Below are positions 15,164-24,167 of a DNA stretch of 64,000 bases, one piece after another (within the stretch, counting starts at the first letter, position 1; every line of letters starts with the position of its first letter). The notes under the pieces were generated by a model. That model was given only the letters and a program-made list of their open reading frames with translations, was not told the origin of the DNA and did no database searches. The position numbers were made by a program, and so were the translations under genes. The DNA lies in the NCBI GenBank assembly GCA_003075315.1, contig QDFQ01000002.1:496460-560459 (forward strand), in the 5' to 3' direction. This DNA is from Arthrobacter sp. TPD3018 (lineage in GTDB: Bacteria > Pseudomonadota > Alphaproteobacteria > Sphingomonadales > Sphingomonadaceae).

Positions 15164-16579
15164 TCACCGCCGCCGCGTAATCGTCTGCGTGTTGGTATAT
15201 TCCGCCAGGCCTTCCAGCCCGCCTTCCACGCCCAGGCCGGACTGCTTCATGCCGCCGAACGCGGCGAACGGCGTCAGATGCTGCGCCTCGTTGACCCAGA
15301 CGGTGCCGCTCGCGATCCGTTCGGCGACGGCATAAGCGGCGTCCTCGTCCGCACCCCAGACCGATGCGCCCAGACCATATTCGCTGGCATTGGCGCGGGC
15401 GATCACCTCCTCGACATCGTCGAAGCGGATCAGCGGCAGCACCGGGCCGAACTGCTCTTCCTGCACGATGCGGCTGTCTTCGGGCGGATTGTCGATGATC
15501 GTCACTGGGATGAAATAGCCCGGCGCGTCGGATGCCTCACCGCCGACGAGGAACGTGTAGCCCTTGTCCTTCGCGTCCGCGATCAGGCTCAGCACGCGCT
15601 CATATTGCAGTCGGTTGTTGATCGGGCCGATCTGCGTGCCCTGTTCCGAACCGTCGCCCACCTTCACTGTCTTGGCATAGGCGACCAGCGCCGCCTTCAG
15701 CGGTTCGTATACAGCCTCGTGCACGTACATCCGCTTCGTTGCGATGCATATCTGGCCGTTGTTGGTGAAGGCCGCCCAGAACAGCTTTTCCGCGATCGCC
15801 GCGACGTCGGCGTCGGGCATCACGATCGCCGGATCGTTGCCGCCCAGTTCCAGCGTCACGCGCTTCAGCGTCGCCGAGGCGCTCTGCATGACCCGGCGCC
15901 CGGTCGCGGTCGATCCCGTGAAGCTCACCTTGTCGATACCGGGATGCTCGGTCAGCCACGGTCCCAGCCGATCGCCGCCGGTCACCACGTTGAGCACGCC
16001 AGCGGGCAGGATCGTCGCCGCCAGCTCGCCGAACTTCAGCGTGGTCAGCGGCGTGAACGGCGAGGGCTTCAGCACCATCGTGTTGCCCGCGAGCAGCGCC
16101 GGCCCGACCTTGAACATCGCGAGGATCATCGGGAAATTCCACGGAGCGATGGCGCCCACCACGCCGATCGGTACATGCCGCGTCTCGCTGTAGCGTTCGG
16201 CCGTATCCTCGTTGACCGTTACCGGCAGGTCGAGCGTCGCTGCACCCTTCAGCCACATGCCCGCGCCGCCGACTTCGCCCTGGGCATCGGCGTAAGGCTT
16301 ACCCTGCTCGCGCGTCAGCAGGCGCTTGAACGCGTCGAGATTGGCGAGGATCGCATCGCCCAGCGCGTCGATCATCCGGCGGCGTTCCGCGATCGGCGTC
16401 GCCGCCCAGCCGGGGAAGGCATCGCGCGCCGCCTGCACCGCCGCATCCAAATCTTCGCGCGACGCCTCCGGGGCCTGTGCGATTACCGCTTCGGTGGCGG
16501 GATTGACGACGTCGAATGTGGCCGAGCCGGGCACCGACCGGCCGCCGATGGTCATGGTGTAGGAACCGTCGAAATCCAT
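15164..16579 (-). CDS. NAD(P)-dependent aldehyde dehydrogenase
   Basis: A 471-residue soluble aldehyde dehydrogenase. Catalytic residues are in place: Asn148 (APWNFPMI), Glu245 (TLELGGNDP) and nucleophile Cys278 (NNGQICIATKRM). Cofactor and substrate signatures are VLKPSPFTPLTT, SFTGSTATGRRV and EEQFGPVLPLIRF. The length is standard. The start at 16579 (MDFDGSYTM) has AGGAGAG 5 bp upstream; the open frame extends upstream without conservation. It diverges from the TonB receptor/P450 operon and shares its promoter region, where a motif repeated at the other divergent promoter of the cluster is found. The likely role is oxidation of the aldehyde made by the zinc alcohol dehydrogenase (21190-22296) to the acid that the acyl-CoA ligase activates. 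Confidence 0.93.
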   Translation of the reverse strand: MDFDGSYTMTIGGRSVPGSATFDVVNPATEAVIAQAPEASREDLDAAVQAARDAFPGWAATPIAERRRMIDALGDAILANLDAFKRLLTREQGKPYADAQGEVGGAGMWLKGAATLDLPVTVNEDTAERYSETRHVPIGVVGAIAPWNFPMILAMFKVGPALLAGNTMVLKPSPFTPLTTLKFGELAATILPAGVLNVVTGGDRLGPWLTEHPGIDKVSFTGSTATGRRVMQSASATLKRVTLELGGNDPAIVMPDADVAAIAEKLFWAAFTNNGQICIATKRMYVHEAVYEPLKAALVAYAKTVKVGDGSEQGTQIGPINNRLQYERVLSLIADAKDKGYTFLVGGEASDAPGYFIPVTIIDNPPEDSRIVQEEQFGPVLPLIRFDDVEEVIARANASEYGLGASVWGADEDAAYAVAERIASGTVWVNEAQHLTPFAAFGGMKQSGLGVEGGLEGLAEYTNTQTITRRR

Positions 16580-16666
16580 CTCGCTCTCCTGTGCGGCGGC
16601 TCCGCGGCAAGCGGGCAGCACCGTGTGCAACGGACGTAGCAGATCGCCGCAGCCGTGCAGCGGTGC

Positions 16667-16688
16667 GCGCAAGAAATGTGAAAAAGCG
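16667..16688. promoter_or_regulatory. Shared motif (copy 1), probable AraC-type regulator site
   Basis: GCGCAAGAAATGTGAAAA followed by AGCG lies in the 203-bp divergent region between the aldehyde dehydrogenase and TonB receptor/P450 operons. An almost identical copy occurs at 24056-24076 in the other divergent region of the cluster. In both copies a GCAAAGC element follows about 12 bases later. The AraC-family gene at 20312 is the obvious candidate binder. Confidence 0.6.
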
Positions 16689-16782
16689 AAACAAGGCCAT
16701 GCAAAGCACCGGACGAAGGGCTGCGCTACACAACAGCATGGAAGAGGCCACCCGAGAGCCTCTCCATCACAAGGAGAGGACC

Positions 16783-19083
16783 ATGATGTCCAGGTTCGCC
16801 ACGGCCCTGCTTGCCGGCGCCGCACTGACATGTCCTGCGATGGCGCAGGCCCAGATGCAGCCTCAGTCTACGAACAGCACTGATCCGCTCGCGACCCCGC
16901 CGGCCGCCCCCGTTGTGGATGACCAGCAGCAGCCCGCCGCCACCCCGGATCAGGGCGGCGACATCGTCGTCACCGCGCAGCGCCGCGAACAATCCGTCCT
17001 CGCCGTGCCGATCGCGATCTCGGCGATCGGCGGCAACACGCTGACGACGAAGGGCATCACCAATTCGGCGAACCTCGCCGCCGCGGTGCCCAACCTGCAG
17101 GTCAGCAGCCCCTATGGCTCGACCCAGCCCAATTTCTCGCTGCGCGGAATCAGCGTCGCCAACGAATATAATTCGAACCAGGCCTCGCCGATCGGCGTCT
17201 ATGTCGATGACGTGTACCTCGCCAGCCGCACCGCGCACGGCATGGGCCTGTTCGATCTCGAACGCGTCGAGGTGCTGCGCGGTCCGCAAGGCACGCTGTT
17301 CGGTCGCAACACCACCGGCGGCGCAATCAACTTCATCACCAAGGGGCCGACGCTCAGCGGCAACGAAGGCTATGTCGAAGGCGGCTACGGCAACTTCAAC
17401 ACCTACACCGCGCAGGCGGCGATCGAGACGACCATGGTCGAAGACCAGCTCGGCCTGCGCATCGCCGGCAATTATGCCAAGGGCGATGGCCAGATCGAGA
17501 ACGTCTTTCCGGGCGGACGCGACGGCAATTCGCAGGACACGCTGCAGGGTCGCGCGACCCTGCGTATCCGGCCTGGCGCCGGCCCGCTCGATATCAAGCT
17601 GAAGGTCTATGGCGGACGCGACCGCGGCGCGCAGGCGGCGATCCACGGGCTGCTGCCCTATCGCACGGGCCTCGGCTTCTTCCAGACGAATGAAAACCGC
17701 ATGGGGCTGAACCGCACCGAAGCCTATGGCGCATCGGCGACGATCGCCTACGAATTCTCGCCGAAGCTGACCTTCACCTCGATCACCTCGCGCGACGGCG
17801 GCAAGCAGAACCTGCAACAGGCTGCGGACGGATCGCCGCTCGACGTGCTCGACATCAACTGGCGCTCGTCCTTCCAGCAGTTCAGCGAGGAAGCGCGCTT
17901 CAACTACAGCGCCGACAGGCTGAAGCTGGTCGGCGGCGGATTCTACGGCTGGGATCAGGTCACCACCGACAATACGTTCAATATCGGCCAGGCGCTCGGG
18001 CCGAACGTCAACGGCGGCTTCTTCCAGCATTACCGCCAAGTGCGGCGCAGCTACGCCGTGTTCGCGCAGGGCGATTACGACCTCACCAGCCGCCTCGTGC
18101 TGACGCTGGGCGCGCGCTACACCTGGGATCGCAGCCAGTATCGCGACGGCTATGCCTATCTGTTCGCCGGCAATGTCGGCGGCGCCCAGACGCCGTTGGC
18201 GACGACGGTGCCCTGCCCTGGCGTGCCCGGTACCTGCGCCTACAATCCGGCGGCGCGTTTCGCACTCGACGGCCGGAACAACGCGCTCACCGGCCGCGTC
18301 TCCCTCAGCTACACGCTCGACGGCGGCACCTTGGTCTACGCCAGCTACAACCGTGGCTATCGCTCGGGTGCGTTCAACGGGGGCGGCTACACCTCATCGG
18401 CGGGCATCAACTATATCGCGCCCGAACGGGTCAACGCGTATGAGGTCGGGCTGAAGGGCCGCTATTTCGACAATGCGCTGACGCTGACCGCCGCGGCCTT
18501 CTATTACGATTATGCCAACCAGCAGGTGCAGGACACGCGGCCCGGCCCGGTGTCGTTCCTGGTCAATGCGCCCAAGGCGGAAGTCTATGGCGCGGAGGGC
18601 GAGGCGCGGCTGCGCGTGTCGCCGGCGATCGTGCTGACCGCTGCGGCGGGTTACCTCCATTCGACGTACAAGCAACTGACGCTTCAGAACACCGTGCTCA
18701 ACGGCAACGACCTGCCGTTCGCGCCGCGCTTCACCGCACAGGGCGGCGTCGATGTGACGCTGTTCAAGAACGGCACCAACGGCCTCACCGTGTCGCCCAG
18801 CGTCGCCTATTTCTCACGCCAGTATTTCTCGCCGTTCAACGCGCTCAATGCGGCGGGCACCGGGCAGCGGAACAGCGAGCTACAACAAGGCGGCTATGCC
18901 AAGGTCAATCTGACTGCCGCGCTGACCATGGGTCGCTTCACGATCAAGGCGTTCGCCAACAACCTCTTCAACGCGCGCGTCTATGCCTATGGCCTCGATC
19001 TGCGCGGGGCGGGCTTCCCCTACAACTTCCTCGTTCCTGCGACGCCGCGCACCTACGGCGGCTCGATCCGGGTGGCGTTCTGA
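16783..19083 (+). CDS. TonB-dependent outer-membrane receptor of the P450 cluster
   Basis: About 766 residues. The signal peptide ends AMAQA|Q; a short Pro/Gln/Asp linker precedes GGDIVVTAQRREQSVLAVPI, the TonB box and plug start. Plug hallmarks are NLQVSSPYGSTQPNFSLRGI, PIGVYVDDVYLASR, LFDLERVEVLRGPQGTLFGR and NTTGGAINFITKGP. The barrel ends TYGGSIRVAF with terminal Phe. AAGGAGAGGA at 16771-16780 fixes the start at 16783; the upstream open frame is not conserved. Its TGA overlaps the P450 start (TGATG). It belongs to the large receptor group that sphingomonads use for hydrophobic or aromatic/terpenoid substrates rather than siderophores, as its operon partners indicate. Confidence 0.95.
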   Translation: MMSRFATALLAGAALTCPAMAQAQMQPQSTNSTDPLATPPAAPVVDDQQQPAATPDQGGDIVVTAQRREQSVLAVPIAISAIGGNTLTTKGITNSANLAAAVPNLQVSSPYGSTQPNFSLRGISVANEYNSNQASPIGVYVDDVYLASRTAHGMGLFDLERVEVLRGPQGTLFGRNTTGGAINFITKGPTLSGNEGYVEGGYGNFNTYTAQAAIETTMVEDQLGLRIAGNYAKGDGQIENVFPGGRDGNSQDTLQGRATLRIRPGAGPLDIKLKVYGGRDRGAQAAIHGLLPYRTGLGFFQTNENRMGLNRTEAYGASATIAYEFSPKLTFTSITSRDGGKQNLQQAADGSPLDVLDINWRSSFQQFSEEARFNYSADRLKLVGGGFYGWDQVTTDNTFNIGQALGPNVNGGFFQHYRQVRRSYAVFAQGDYDLTSRLVLTLGARYTWDRSQYRDGYAYLFAGNVGGAQTPLATTVPCPGVPGTCAYNPAARFALDGRNNALTGRVSLSYTLDGGTLVYASYNRGYRSGAFNGGGYTSSAGINYIAPERVNAYEVGLKGRYFDNALTLTAAAFYYDYANQQVQDTRPGPVSFLVNAPKAEVYGAEGEARLRVSPAIVLTAAAGYLHSTYKQLTLQNTVLNGNDLPFAPRFTAQGGVDVTLFKNGTNGLTVSPSVAYFSRQYFSPFNALNAAGTGQRNSELQQGGYAKVNLTAALTMGRFTIKAFANNLFNARVYAYGLDLRGAGFPYNFLVPATPRTYGGSIRVAF

Positions 19084-20312
19084 TGGCGACGCTCCTCGCC
19101 ACCGATCTGAAGGATCCCGCCCTGTACGAAGCCGGGGTGCCATGGGATCTGTTCGCGCAACTGCGGCGCGAAGACCCGGTGCATTGGACCCCCGAAAGCG
19201 ACGGCGCCGGCTTCTGGTCGGTCATGCGCCACGCCGATATCGTGGACGTGTCACGCCAGCCGCAGCTGTTCTCGTCGGCATATGAGAATGGCGGCCACCG
19301 CATCTTCAACGAAAACGAGGTCGGGCTGACTGGTGCCGGTGAGTCGGCGATCGGCATCCCCTTCATCTCGCGCGATCCGCCGATCCACACCCGCTATCGC
19401 AAGTTCATCATGCCGGCGCTGTCTCCCGCGCGGCTTGGCGATATCGAGGCGCGCATCCGGACGCGGGTCGCAAAGCTGGTGGCGGACATCCCGCTCGGCG
19501 AGACGATCAATCTGGTCCCGGCACTCGCCGCACCGCTGCCGCTGATGACGCTGGCCGAGCTGCTCGGCGTGTCGATCGACCTATGGCCCAAGCTGTACGA
19601 CTGGACCAATGCCTTCGTCGGCGAAGACGATCCGGAGTTCCGCCAGAGCCCCGAAGCGATGGGCGCGACGCTGGGCGAATTCTTCGCCTTCGGCCAGGAG
19701 CTGTTCGAGGCGCGCCGCGCCGAACCGACCGGCGACATCGCGTCGCTGCTCGCCAATGCCGAGATCGACGGCGCACCGGTGCCGTTCCGCGATTTCATCG
19801 GCAATCTGATCCTGGTGCTGGTCGGCGGCAACGAAACGACGCGCAACTCGCTCAGCCACAGCGTCGCCGCCTTTTCGGCCAACCCGGACCAGTGGGACGC
19901 GATCCGCGCCGACCGCGACGTGCTGAAGACCGCCGCGCCGGAGATGGTCCGCTATGCCAGCCCCGTCATGCACATGCGCCGTACCGCGATGGAGGACACG
20001 ATCGTCGGCGGTCAGGCCATCGCGAAGGGCGACAAGGTCGTGCTATGGTACATCTCCGCCAACCGCGACGAAAGCGCCTTCCCCGACGCGGACCGCTTCG
20101 ACGTCCGCCGCAAGGGCGCGCAGCATGTCGGTTTCGGCGCCGGCCAGCACGTCTGCGTCGGGTCGCGCCTCGCCGAATTGCAGCTGCGCATCGCGTTCGA
20201 CACGCTCGCCGATCGTGTTACATCGTTCGACGTGCAAGCGCCGCCGCGACGGTTCCGGTCGAACTTCATCAACGGCCTGAAGAACCTCGACGTCATCCTG
20301 CGGGCTGCGTGA
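19083..20312 (+). CDS. Cytochrome P450 (class I bacterial, soluble)
   Basis: A 409-residue heme monooxygenase. The oxygen-binding I-helix motif is VGGNETTRN (about 248-254), the ExxR motif is E287-MVR, and the heme-ligating Cys358 is in FGAGQHVCVGSRLA. There is no membrane anchor. The overall pattern (early FISRDPPIHTRYRKFIMPALSPARL, then GLKNLDVIL at the end) resembles soluble CYPs that hydroxylate terpenoids and steroids (CYP108, CYP111, CYP125/142 relatives); the subfamily cannot be fixed by eye. Electrons would come from the [2Fe-2S] ferredoxin at 31431-31745; no ferredoxin reductase is in the window. It starts within the TonB receptor stop codon and overlaps the AraC gene start, so it is translationally coupled on both sides. 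Confidence 0.95.
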   Translation: MATLLATDLKDPALYEAGVPWDLFAQLRREDPVHWTPESDGAGFWSVMRHADIVDVSRQPQLFSSAYENGGHRIFNENEVGLTGAGESAIGIPFISRDPPIHTRYRKFIMPALSPARLGDIEARIRTRVAKLVADIPLGETINLVPALAAPLPLMTLAELLGVSIDLWPKLYDWTNAFVGEDDPEFRQSPEAMGATLGEFFAFGQELFEARRAEPTGDIASLLANAEIDGAPVPFRDFIGNLILVLVGGNETTRNSLSHSVAAFSANPDQWDAIRADRDVLKTAAPEMVRYASPVMHMRRTAMEDTIVGGQAIAKGDKVVLWYISANRDESAFPDADRFDVRRKGAQHVGFGAGQHVCVGSRLAELQLRIAFDTLADRVTSFDVQAPPRRFRSNFINGLKNLDVILRAA

Positions 20313-21181
20313 TGGAGAGGGACGCGACGGGCATGCCCAGCAACGAAACGATCATCGCCAAGACACTGGGCCGCGCGCCCGATCGCAGCGTCAACATCGG
20401 TGCGTGGCAATTCGCCCGCTGGCGGCAGTTCATCGGCAGCTACGAACTGCCTGCGCTGGTCGATCCCGTCTTCGTCGTCCATGTCGGCGGCAAACCCGAC
20501 ACCCGCCTGTGGGAAGCGGATCAGTGGAGCAAGTCGCGCTCGATCCCCGGCTGCGCGACAATCGTGCCCGCAGGGGTCAGCACGGGCTGGCGGATCGACG
20601 GCGAACTCGACGTCGTCACCGTCTCGGTGCCGATCGACGAGTTGCAACGGCAGAGCGCGGTCGAACAATTTCGCGCGATGCGCTTCGCCTTCGCCGACCC
20701 GCTCGGCATCGCGCTGACGCGGCAGATCCTCGGTGAATTATACGCCGCGCAGACCGACGAACGCGCGAACTACATCGATACGCTGCTCGGCGCGTTGCGT
20801 GCACACACGCTGCGGGGCACCACGCCGGTCGCCGACGCCGCCTTCCCCAGCACCGATTTCTCCGCCTATCGCATCCATCAGATCATGAACGACATTCTCG
20901 CCCATCCCGAAGGCGACCATACGCTGGAGGCGCTGGCGCAGCGAGCGGGCCTGACACCATCGCATTTCTGCCGCGTGTTCAAGAAATCGACCGGCACGAC
21001 GCCGCACCAATATGTGATGAAGGCGCGTCTCGATCGCGCGCAGGAGCTGCTCGGCGCATCCGACATGTCGATCGCCGCCATCGCCGACCGGCTGGGCTTT
21101 ACCAGCCAGAGCCATTTCACCCGAGCCTTCCGCCAATATGCCGGCCAGACGCCCAGCGGCTGGCGCCATACGATCCAATAG
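20312..21181 (+). CDS. AraC family transcriptional regulator
   Basis: 289 residues from the ATG overlapping the P450 stop (TGATG); an internal ATG at 20333 is an alternative. The C-terminal about 100 residues carry two helix-turn-helix motifs: HTLEALAQRAGLTPSHFCRV followed by KSTGTTPHQYVMKARLDRA, then MSIAAIADRLGFTSQSHFTR followed by AFRQYAGQTPSGWR. The N-terminal about 170 residues form a cupin-like effector/dimerisation region typical of regulators of aromatic and terpenoid pathways. Being inside the operon it probably autoregulates. The repeated motif at 16667 and 24056 is its likely binding site. Confidence 0.93.
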   Translation: MERDATGMPSNETIIAKTLGRAPDRSVNIGAWQFARWRQFIGSYELPALVDPVFVVHVGGKPDTRLWEADQWSKSRSIPGCATIVPAGVSTGWRIDGELDVVTVSVPIDELQRQSAVEQFRAMRFAFADPLGIALTRQILGELYAAQTDERANYIDTLLGALRAHTLRGTTPVADAAFPSTDFSAYRIHQIMNDILAHPEGDHTLEALAQRAGLTPSHFCRVFKKSTGTTPHQYVMKARLDRAQELLGASDMSIAAIADRLGFTSQSHFTRAFRQYAGQTPSGWRHTIQ

Positions 21182-21189
21182 GGACAGTC

Positions 21190-22296
21190 ATGCAGACCAT
21201 CGCCGCGGTTGCCCGCATCCCCAAGGGCGCATTCTCGATCGAAGAGGTCACGGTCGAAGCACCGCGAGCCGGCGAGGTCCGCGTCAAGATCGCCGGGGTC
21301 GGCCTATGCCACACCGATCTCGTCTTTCGCGACCAGTTCGCCCCCTACCCGCTGCCCGCCGTGCTTGGCCACGAAGGCGCCGGGGTGATCGAAGAAGTCG
21401 GCGATGGTGTCGAGGGGCTGGCGGTCGGCGACCGTGTCGTCCTCGGCTTTTCCAGCTGCGGTCATTGTGCACGCTGCCAGGACCATCTGCCCAGCTATTG
21501 CCGCGATTTTCCGCCGCTGAACTATGCCGGCATGCGACTGGAGGACGGGTCGACGGCCTATTCCGCCGCTGGCGAGGCGATCGCCTCGCACTTCTTCGGC
21601 CAGTCGAGCTTCGCTGCCCAGGCGATCGTCCGCGCGGGCAATGTCGTGAAGGTCGAGGATGCGGACGCACCGCTCGAAATCCTCGGCCCGCTCGGCTGCG
21701 GATTCCAGACCGGCGCCGGCGGGGTGATGCGCTCGATGGCCTGCCCTGCGGGCAGCTCGATCGCGATCATCGGCGGCGGGCCAGTTGGTCTCGCCGCGGT
21801 GATGGGCGCGAAAATCCAGGGCTGCACGACGATCGCACTGGTCGAACCTGTCGCGGCACGCCGCCAGATCGCGCTGGACCTCGGCGCCACCCACGTCATC
21901 GACCCCAAATCCGGCTCCGTCACCGAGGCGTTGCGCGCCATCATCGCCGATGGCTTCGACTTCGCCTTTGACACCAGCGGCCGGGTCGAGGCGATCGAGG
22001 CGGCGCTCGGCGCGCTCGCCTCCCGCGGCATGATCGGGCTCGTCGGCGTTCCCCCGAAGGCGGAGGATGCCGTCTCGATCAACATCGCCGCGATGATCAC
22101 CTTCGGGCAGCGCGTCGTCGGGATCATGGAAGGCGACAGCGATCCGCAGACCTTCATCCCGCAACTGATCGCGGCGCATCGCGACGGTCGCTTCCCGTTC
22201 GACCGGCTGGTCCAGACCTTCCCGCTCGCCGAAATCAACGAAGCCATCGCGGCCCAGGCGCGTGGCGAGTGCATCAAGGTCGTCCTCATCCCCTGA
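21190..22296 (+). CDS. Zinc-dependent alcohol dehydrogenase (aryl/allylic alcohol type)
   Basis: A 368-residue medium-chain dehydrogenase. Catalytic zinc ligands are Cys40 (GLCHTD), His61-Glu62 (GHEGAG) and Cys170 (GPLGCGFQTGAG). Structural zinc cysteines are 90, 93, 96 and 104. The nucleotide fold reads SIAIIGGGPVGLAAVMGAK. The GFQTGAG motif after Cys170 is typical of the benzyl/geraniol alcohol dehydrogenase branch (XylB-like, GeoA-like), which oxidise aromatic or allylic primary alcohols to aldehydes. It is the last gene of the TonB receptor/P450/AraC operon, 8 bp after the AraC stop. The expected substrate is the alcohol generated by the P450. Confidence 0.92.
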   Translation: MQTIAAVARIPKGAFSIEEVTVEAPRAGEVRVKIAGVGLCHTDLVFRDQFAPYPLPAVLGHEGAGVIEEVGDGVEGLAVGDRVVLGFSSCGHCARCQDHLPSYCRDFPPLNYAGMRLEDGSTAYSAAGEAIASHFFGQSSFAAQAIVRAGNVVKVEDADAPLEILGPLGCGFQTGAGGVMRSMACPAGSSIAIIGGGPVGLAAVMGAKIQGCTTIALVEPVAARRQIALDLGATHVIDPKSGSVTEALRAIIADGFDFAFDTSGRVEAIEAALGALASRGMIGLVGVPPKAEDAVSINIAAMITFGQRVVGIMEGDSDPQTFIPQLIAAHRDGRFPFDRLVQTFPLAEINEAIAAQARGECIKVVLIP

Positions 22297-22474
22297 CCCG
22301 GCCCATCGACGTTGAGATCATCGGCGGCGGCCATGCCGTCGATGTCGAAGGCCTGACCGCGCAGACCGTCAACGGCGCTGTGATCGGTATGCAGGCCGCA
22401 GGCGACGATTCGCAACGCGCTCGCCGATGTTACGACAGCGCTGAAAACGCTGACGATCGCCTGACGTCGCGCGA

Positions 22475-23992
22475 TCAGCGGCAGTATTGATCGCGCAGCA
22501 TGCGCTTCAGCAACTTGCCCGTGGGTTCGCGTGGCAATTCGACCTGGAACACCACGCGCTTTGGCGTCTTCACCCCGCCCAGTTCGCGCCGGGCAAAGCT
22601 GCGCAGCTCCTCCGCCAGCGCATCGTCCGCTTGCACGTTTGCGGCCGGCTGCACGATCGCGAGTACGCTCTCCCCCATTTCGTCGCACGGCACGCCGATC
22701 ACCGCGACATCGGCGACCGCGGGATGCGTCACCAGCAGATTCTCGATTTCCTGCGGATAGACGTTCACCCCGCCGGAAATGATCATGAAGCTCTTGCGGT
22801 CGGACAGAAACAGATAGCCGTCCGCATCGACATGCCCGATGTCGCCCAGCGTCGCCCAGCCTGCATCATTATGGGCCTCCGCCGTCTTCACCGGATCGTT
22901 GAGATATTCGAACCGCGGCCCGTCGCCGAAGAAGACGTTGCCCGTGTCGCCGGGCGGCAGCTCGACGCCCGCATCGTCGACGATGTGGATATTGCCCAGC
23001 ACCGCGCGCCCGACCGACCCCGGCTTGCGCAGCCATTCCTCGCTCGACAATGCGGTGATCCCGCAGCTTTCGGTGCCCGAATAATATTCGTGGACGATCG
23101 GTCCCAGCCATTCGATCATCGCGCGCTTGACCGGCACGGGGCACGGCGCCGCCGCATGCACCACTGCGCGCAACGACGATACGTCATAGCGGCGGCGCAC
23201 CGCATCGGGCAGCTTTAGCATGCGCACGAAATGCGTCGGCACGAACGTCGCCTGCGTCACCCGATGCTGCTCGATCAGGCGCAGCGCGTCCTCCGCGTCG
23301 AACCGCTCCAGGACGATCACGGTCCCGCCCAGCTGCTGCACCGCCATTGCCCAGCGCAGCGGCGCGGCGTGATAGAGCGGTGAGGTCGACAGATAGATGC
23401 TGTCCGAACCCATGCCGTACAGGCCACTGCCCATCCGCGTCAGTGGCGTGTCCGCGCCGATCGGCCCGGTCGGCAGCGCCGCCTTCACCCCCTTCGGCCG
23501 TCCGGTGGTCCCGGAGGAATAGAGCAGATCGGTCCCCGCGCTTTCATCCGGGATCGGGGTGGTCGGCCGCGCCGCCAAGGCCGCGGACCAGTCCGCCAGC
23601 CCGTCGCACGCGCCTGTCCAGCAATAGGCCGGCACATCCGGTGCCTCTGCCAAAGCCGCCCGCGCCAGTTCGGCATAGGCTGGCGAGACGACCAGCAGCT
23701 TCGCCCCGCAATCGCGCAGGATATAGGCGATGTCGCGCGCGCTCAGCTTGTTCGAGATCGCGGTTTGGTACAGCCCGGACCGCTGCGCTGCCCAGCCGAA
23801 CACGAACACCTCGGGCGCGTTGGCGAACACGGTTGCGACGACATCGCCACGGGTCAGGCCCAAAGCCCGCAACTGCCACGCGCTGGCATTGGACTGCGCA
23901 TCCAGCGCGGCGAAGCTGATTCGCTCGCCCGACGTCGCCAGCACGATCGCGGCCTTTTGCGGATGATGGACGGCATGGTCTGCCGGATGCAT
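22475..23992 (-). CDS. Acyl-CoA synthetase (AMP-dependent ligase)
   Basis: A 505-residue ANL-superfamily enzyme activating a carboxylic acid to its CoA thioester. The phosphate-binding loop is LLYSSGTTGRPKGVK, the A5 motif VHEYYSGTESCG, the A7/A8 region LGDIGHVDADGYLFLSDRKSFM, and the catalytic Lys is in PTGKLLKRM near the C-terminus. The length is at the short end of the fatty-acid/medium-chain family. The start at 23992 follows AAGGGAGAGG. It is convergent with the alcohol dehydrogenase and divergent from the acyl-CoA dehydrogenase operon. The latter promoter region holds the second copy of the shared regulatory motif. Confidence 0.93.
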   Translation of the reverse strand: MHPADHAVHHPQKAAIVLATSGERISFAALDAQSNASAWQLRALGLTRGDVVATVFANAPEVFVFGWAAQRSGLYQTAISNKLSARDIAYILRDCGAKLLVVSPAYAELARAALAEAPDVPAYCWTGACDGLADWSAALAARPTTPIPDESAGTDLLYSSGTTGRPKGVKAALPTGPIGADTPLTRMGSGLYGMGSDSIYLSTSPLYHAAPLRWAMAVQQLGGTVIVLERFDAEDALRLIEQHRVTQATFVPTHFVRMLKLPDAVRRRYDVSSLRAVVHAAAPCPVPVKRAMIEWLGPIVHEYYSGTESCGITALSSEEWLRKPGSVGRAVLGNIHIVDDAGVELPPGDTGNVFFGDGPRFEYLNDPVKTAEAHNDAGWATLGDIGHVDADGYLFLSDRKSFMIISGGVNVYPQEIENLLVTHPAVADVAVIGVPCDEMGESVLAIVQPAANVQADDALAEELRSFARRELGGVKTPKRVVFQVELPREPTGKLLKRMLRDQYCR

Positions 23993-24055
23993 CGCACCTC
24001 TCCCTTATCGTTATATCCGGGTCGAACCACAGCGCAGCATCGCCCCGCAATCGCA

Positions 24056-24076
24056 GCGCAAGAAATGTGAAAAGCG
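24056..24076. promoter_or_regulatory. Shared motif (copy 2), probable AraC-type regulator site
   Basis: GCGCAAGAAATGTGAAAA then GCG lies midway in the 175-bp divergent region between the acyl-CoA ligase and the acyl-CoA dehydrogenase operon. It matches copy 1 at 16667 over its whole length except for one A fewer in the A-run. A GCAAAGC element follows in both. Confidence 0.6.
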
Positions 24077-24167
24077 GCGCGAGTGCCGGGCAAAGCCCAA
24101 ACGCCTCCCGTCCGCTATCCCGGCAGGTACGGCAACCCGACAACCGGGCGCTATTGGAGAGGCAGAC

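Noticed and set aside
14861-16639. 592-codon plus-strand frame opposite the aldehyde dehydrogenase
   Set aside because: Antisense to an enzyme with intact catalytic residues; composition is Arg/His/Gln-rich and unstructured. Shadow frame.
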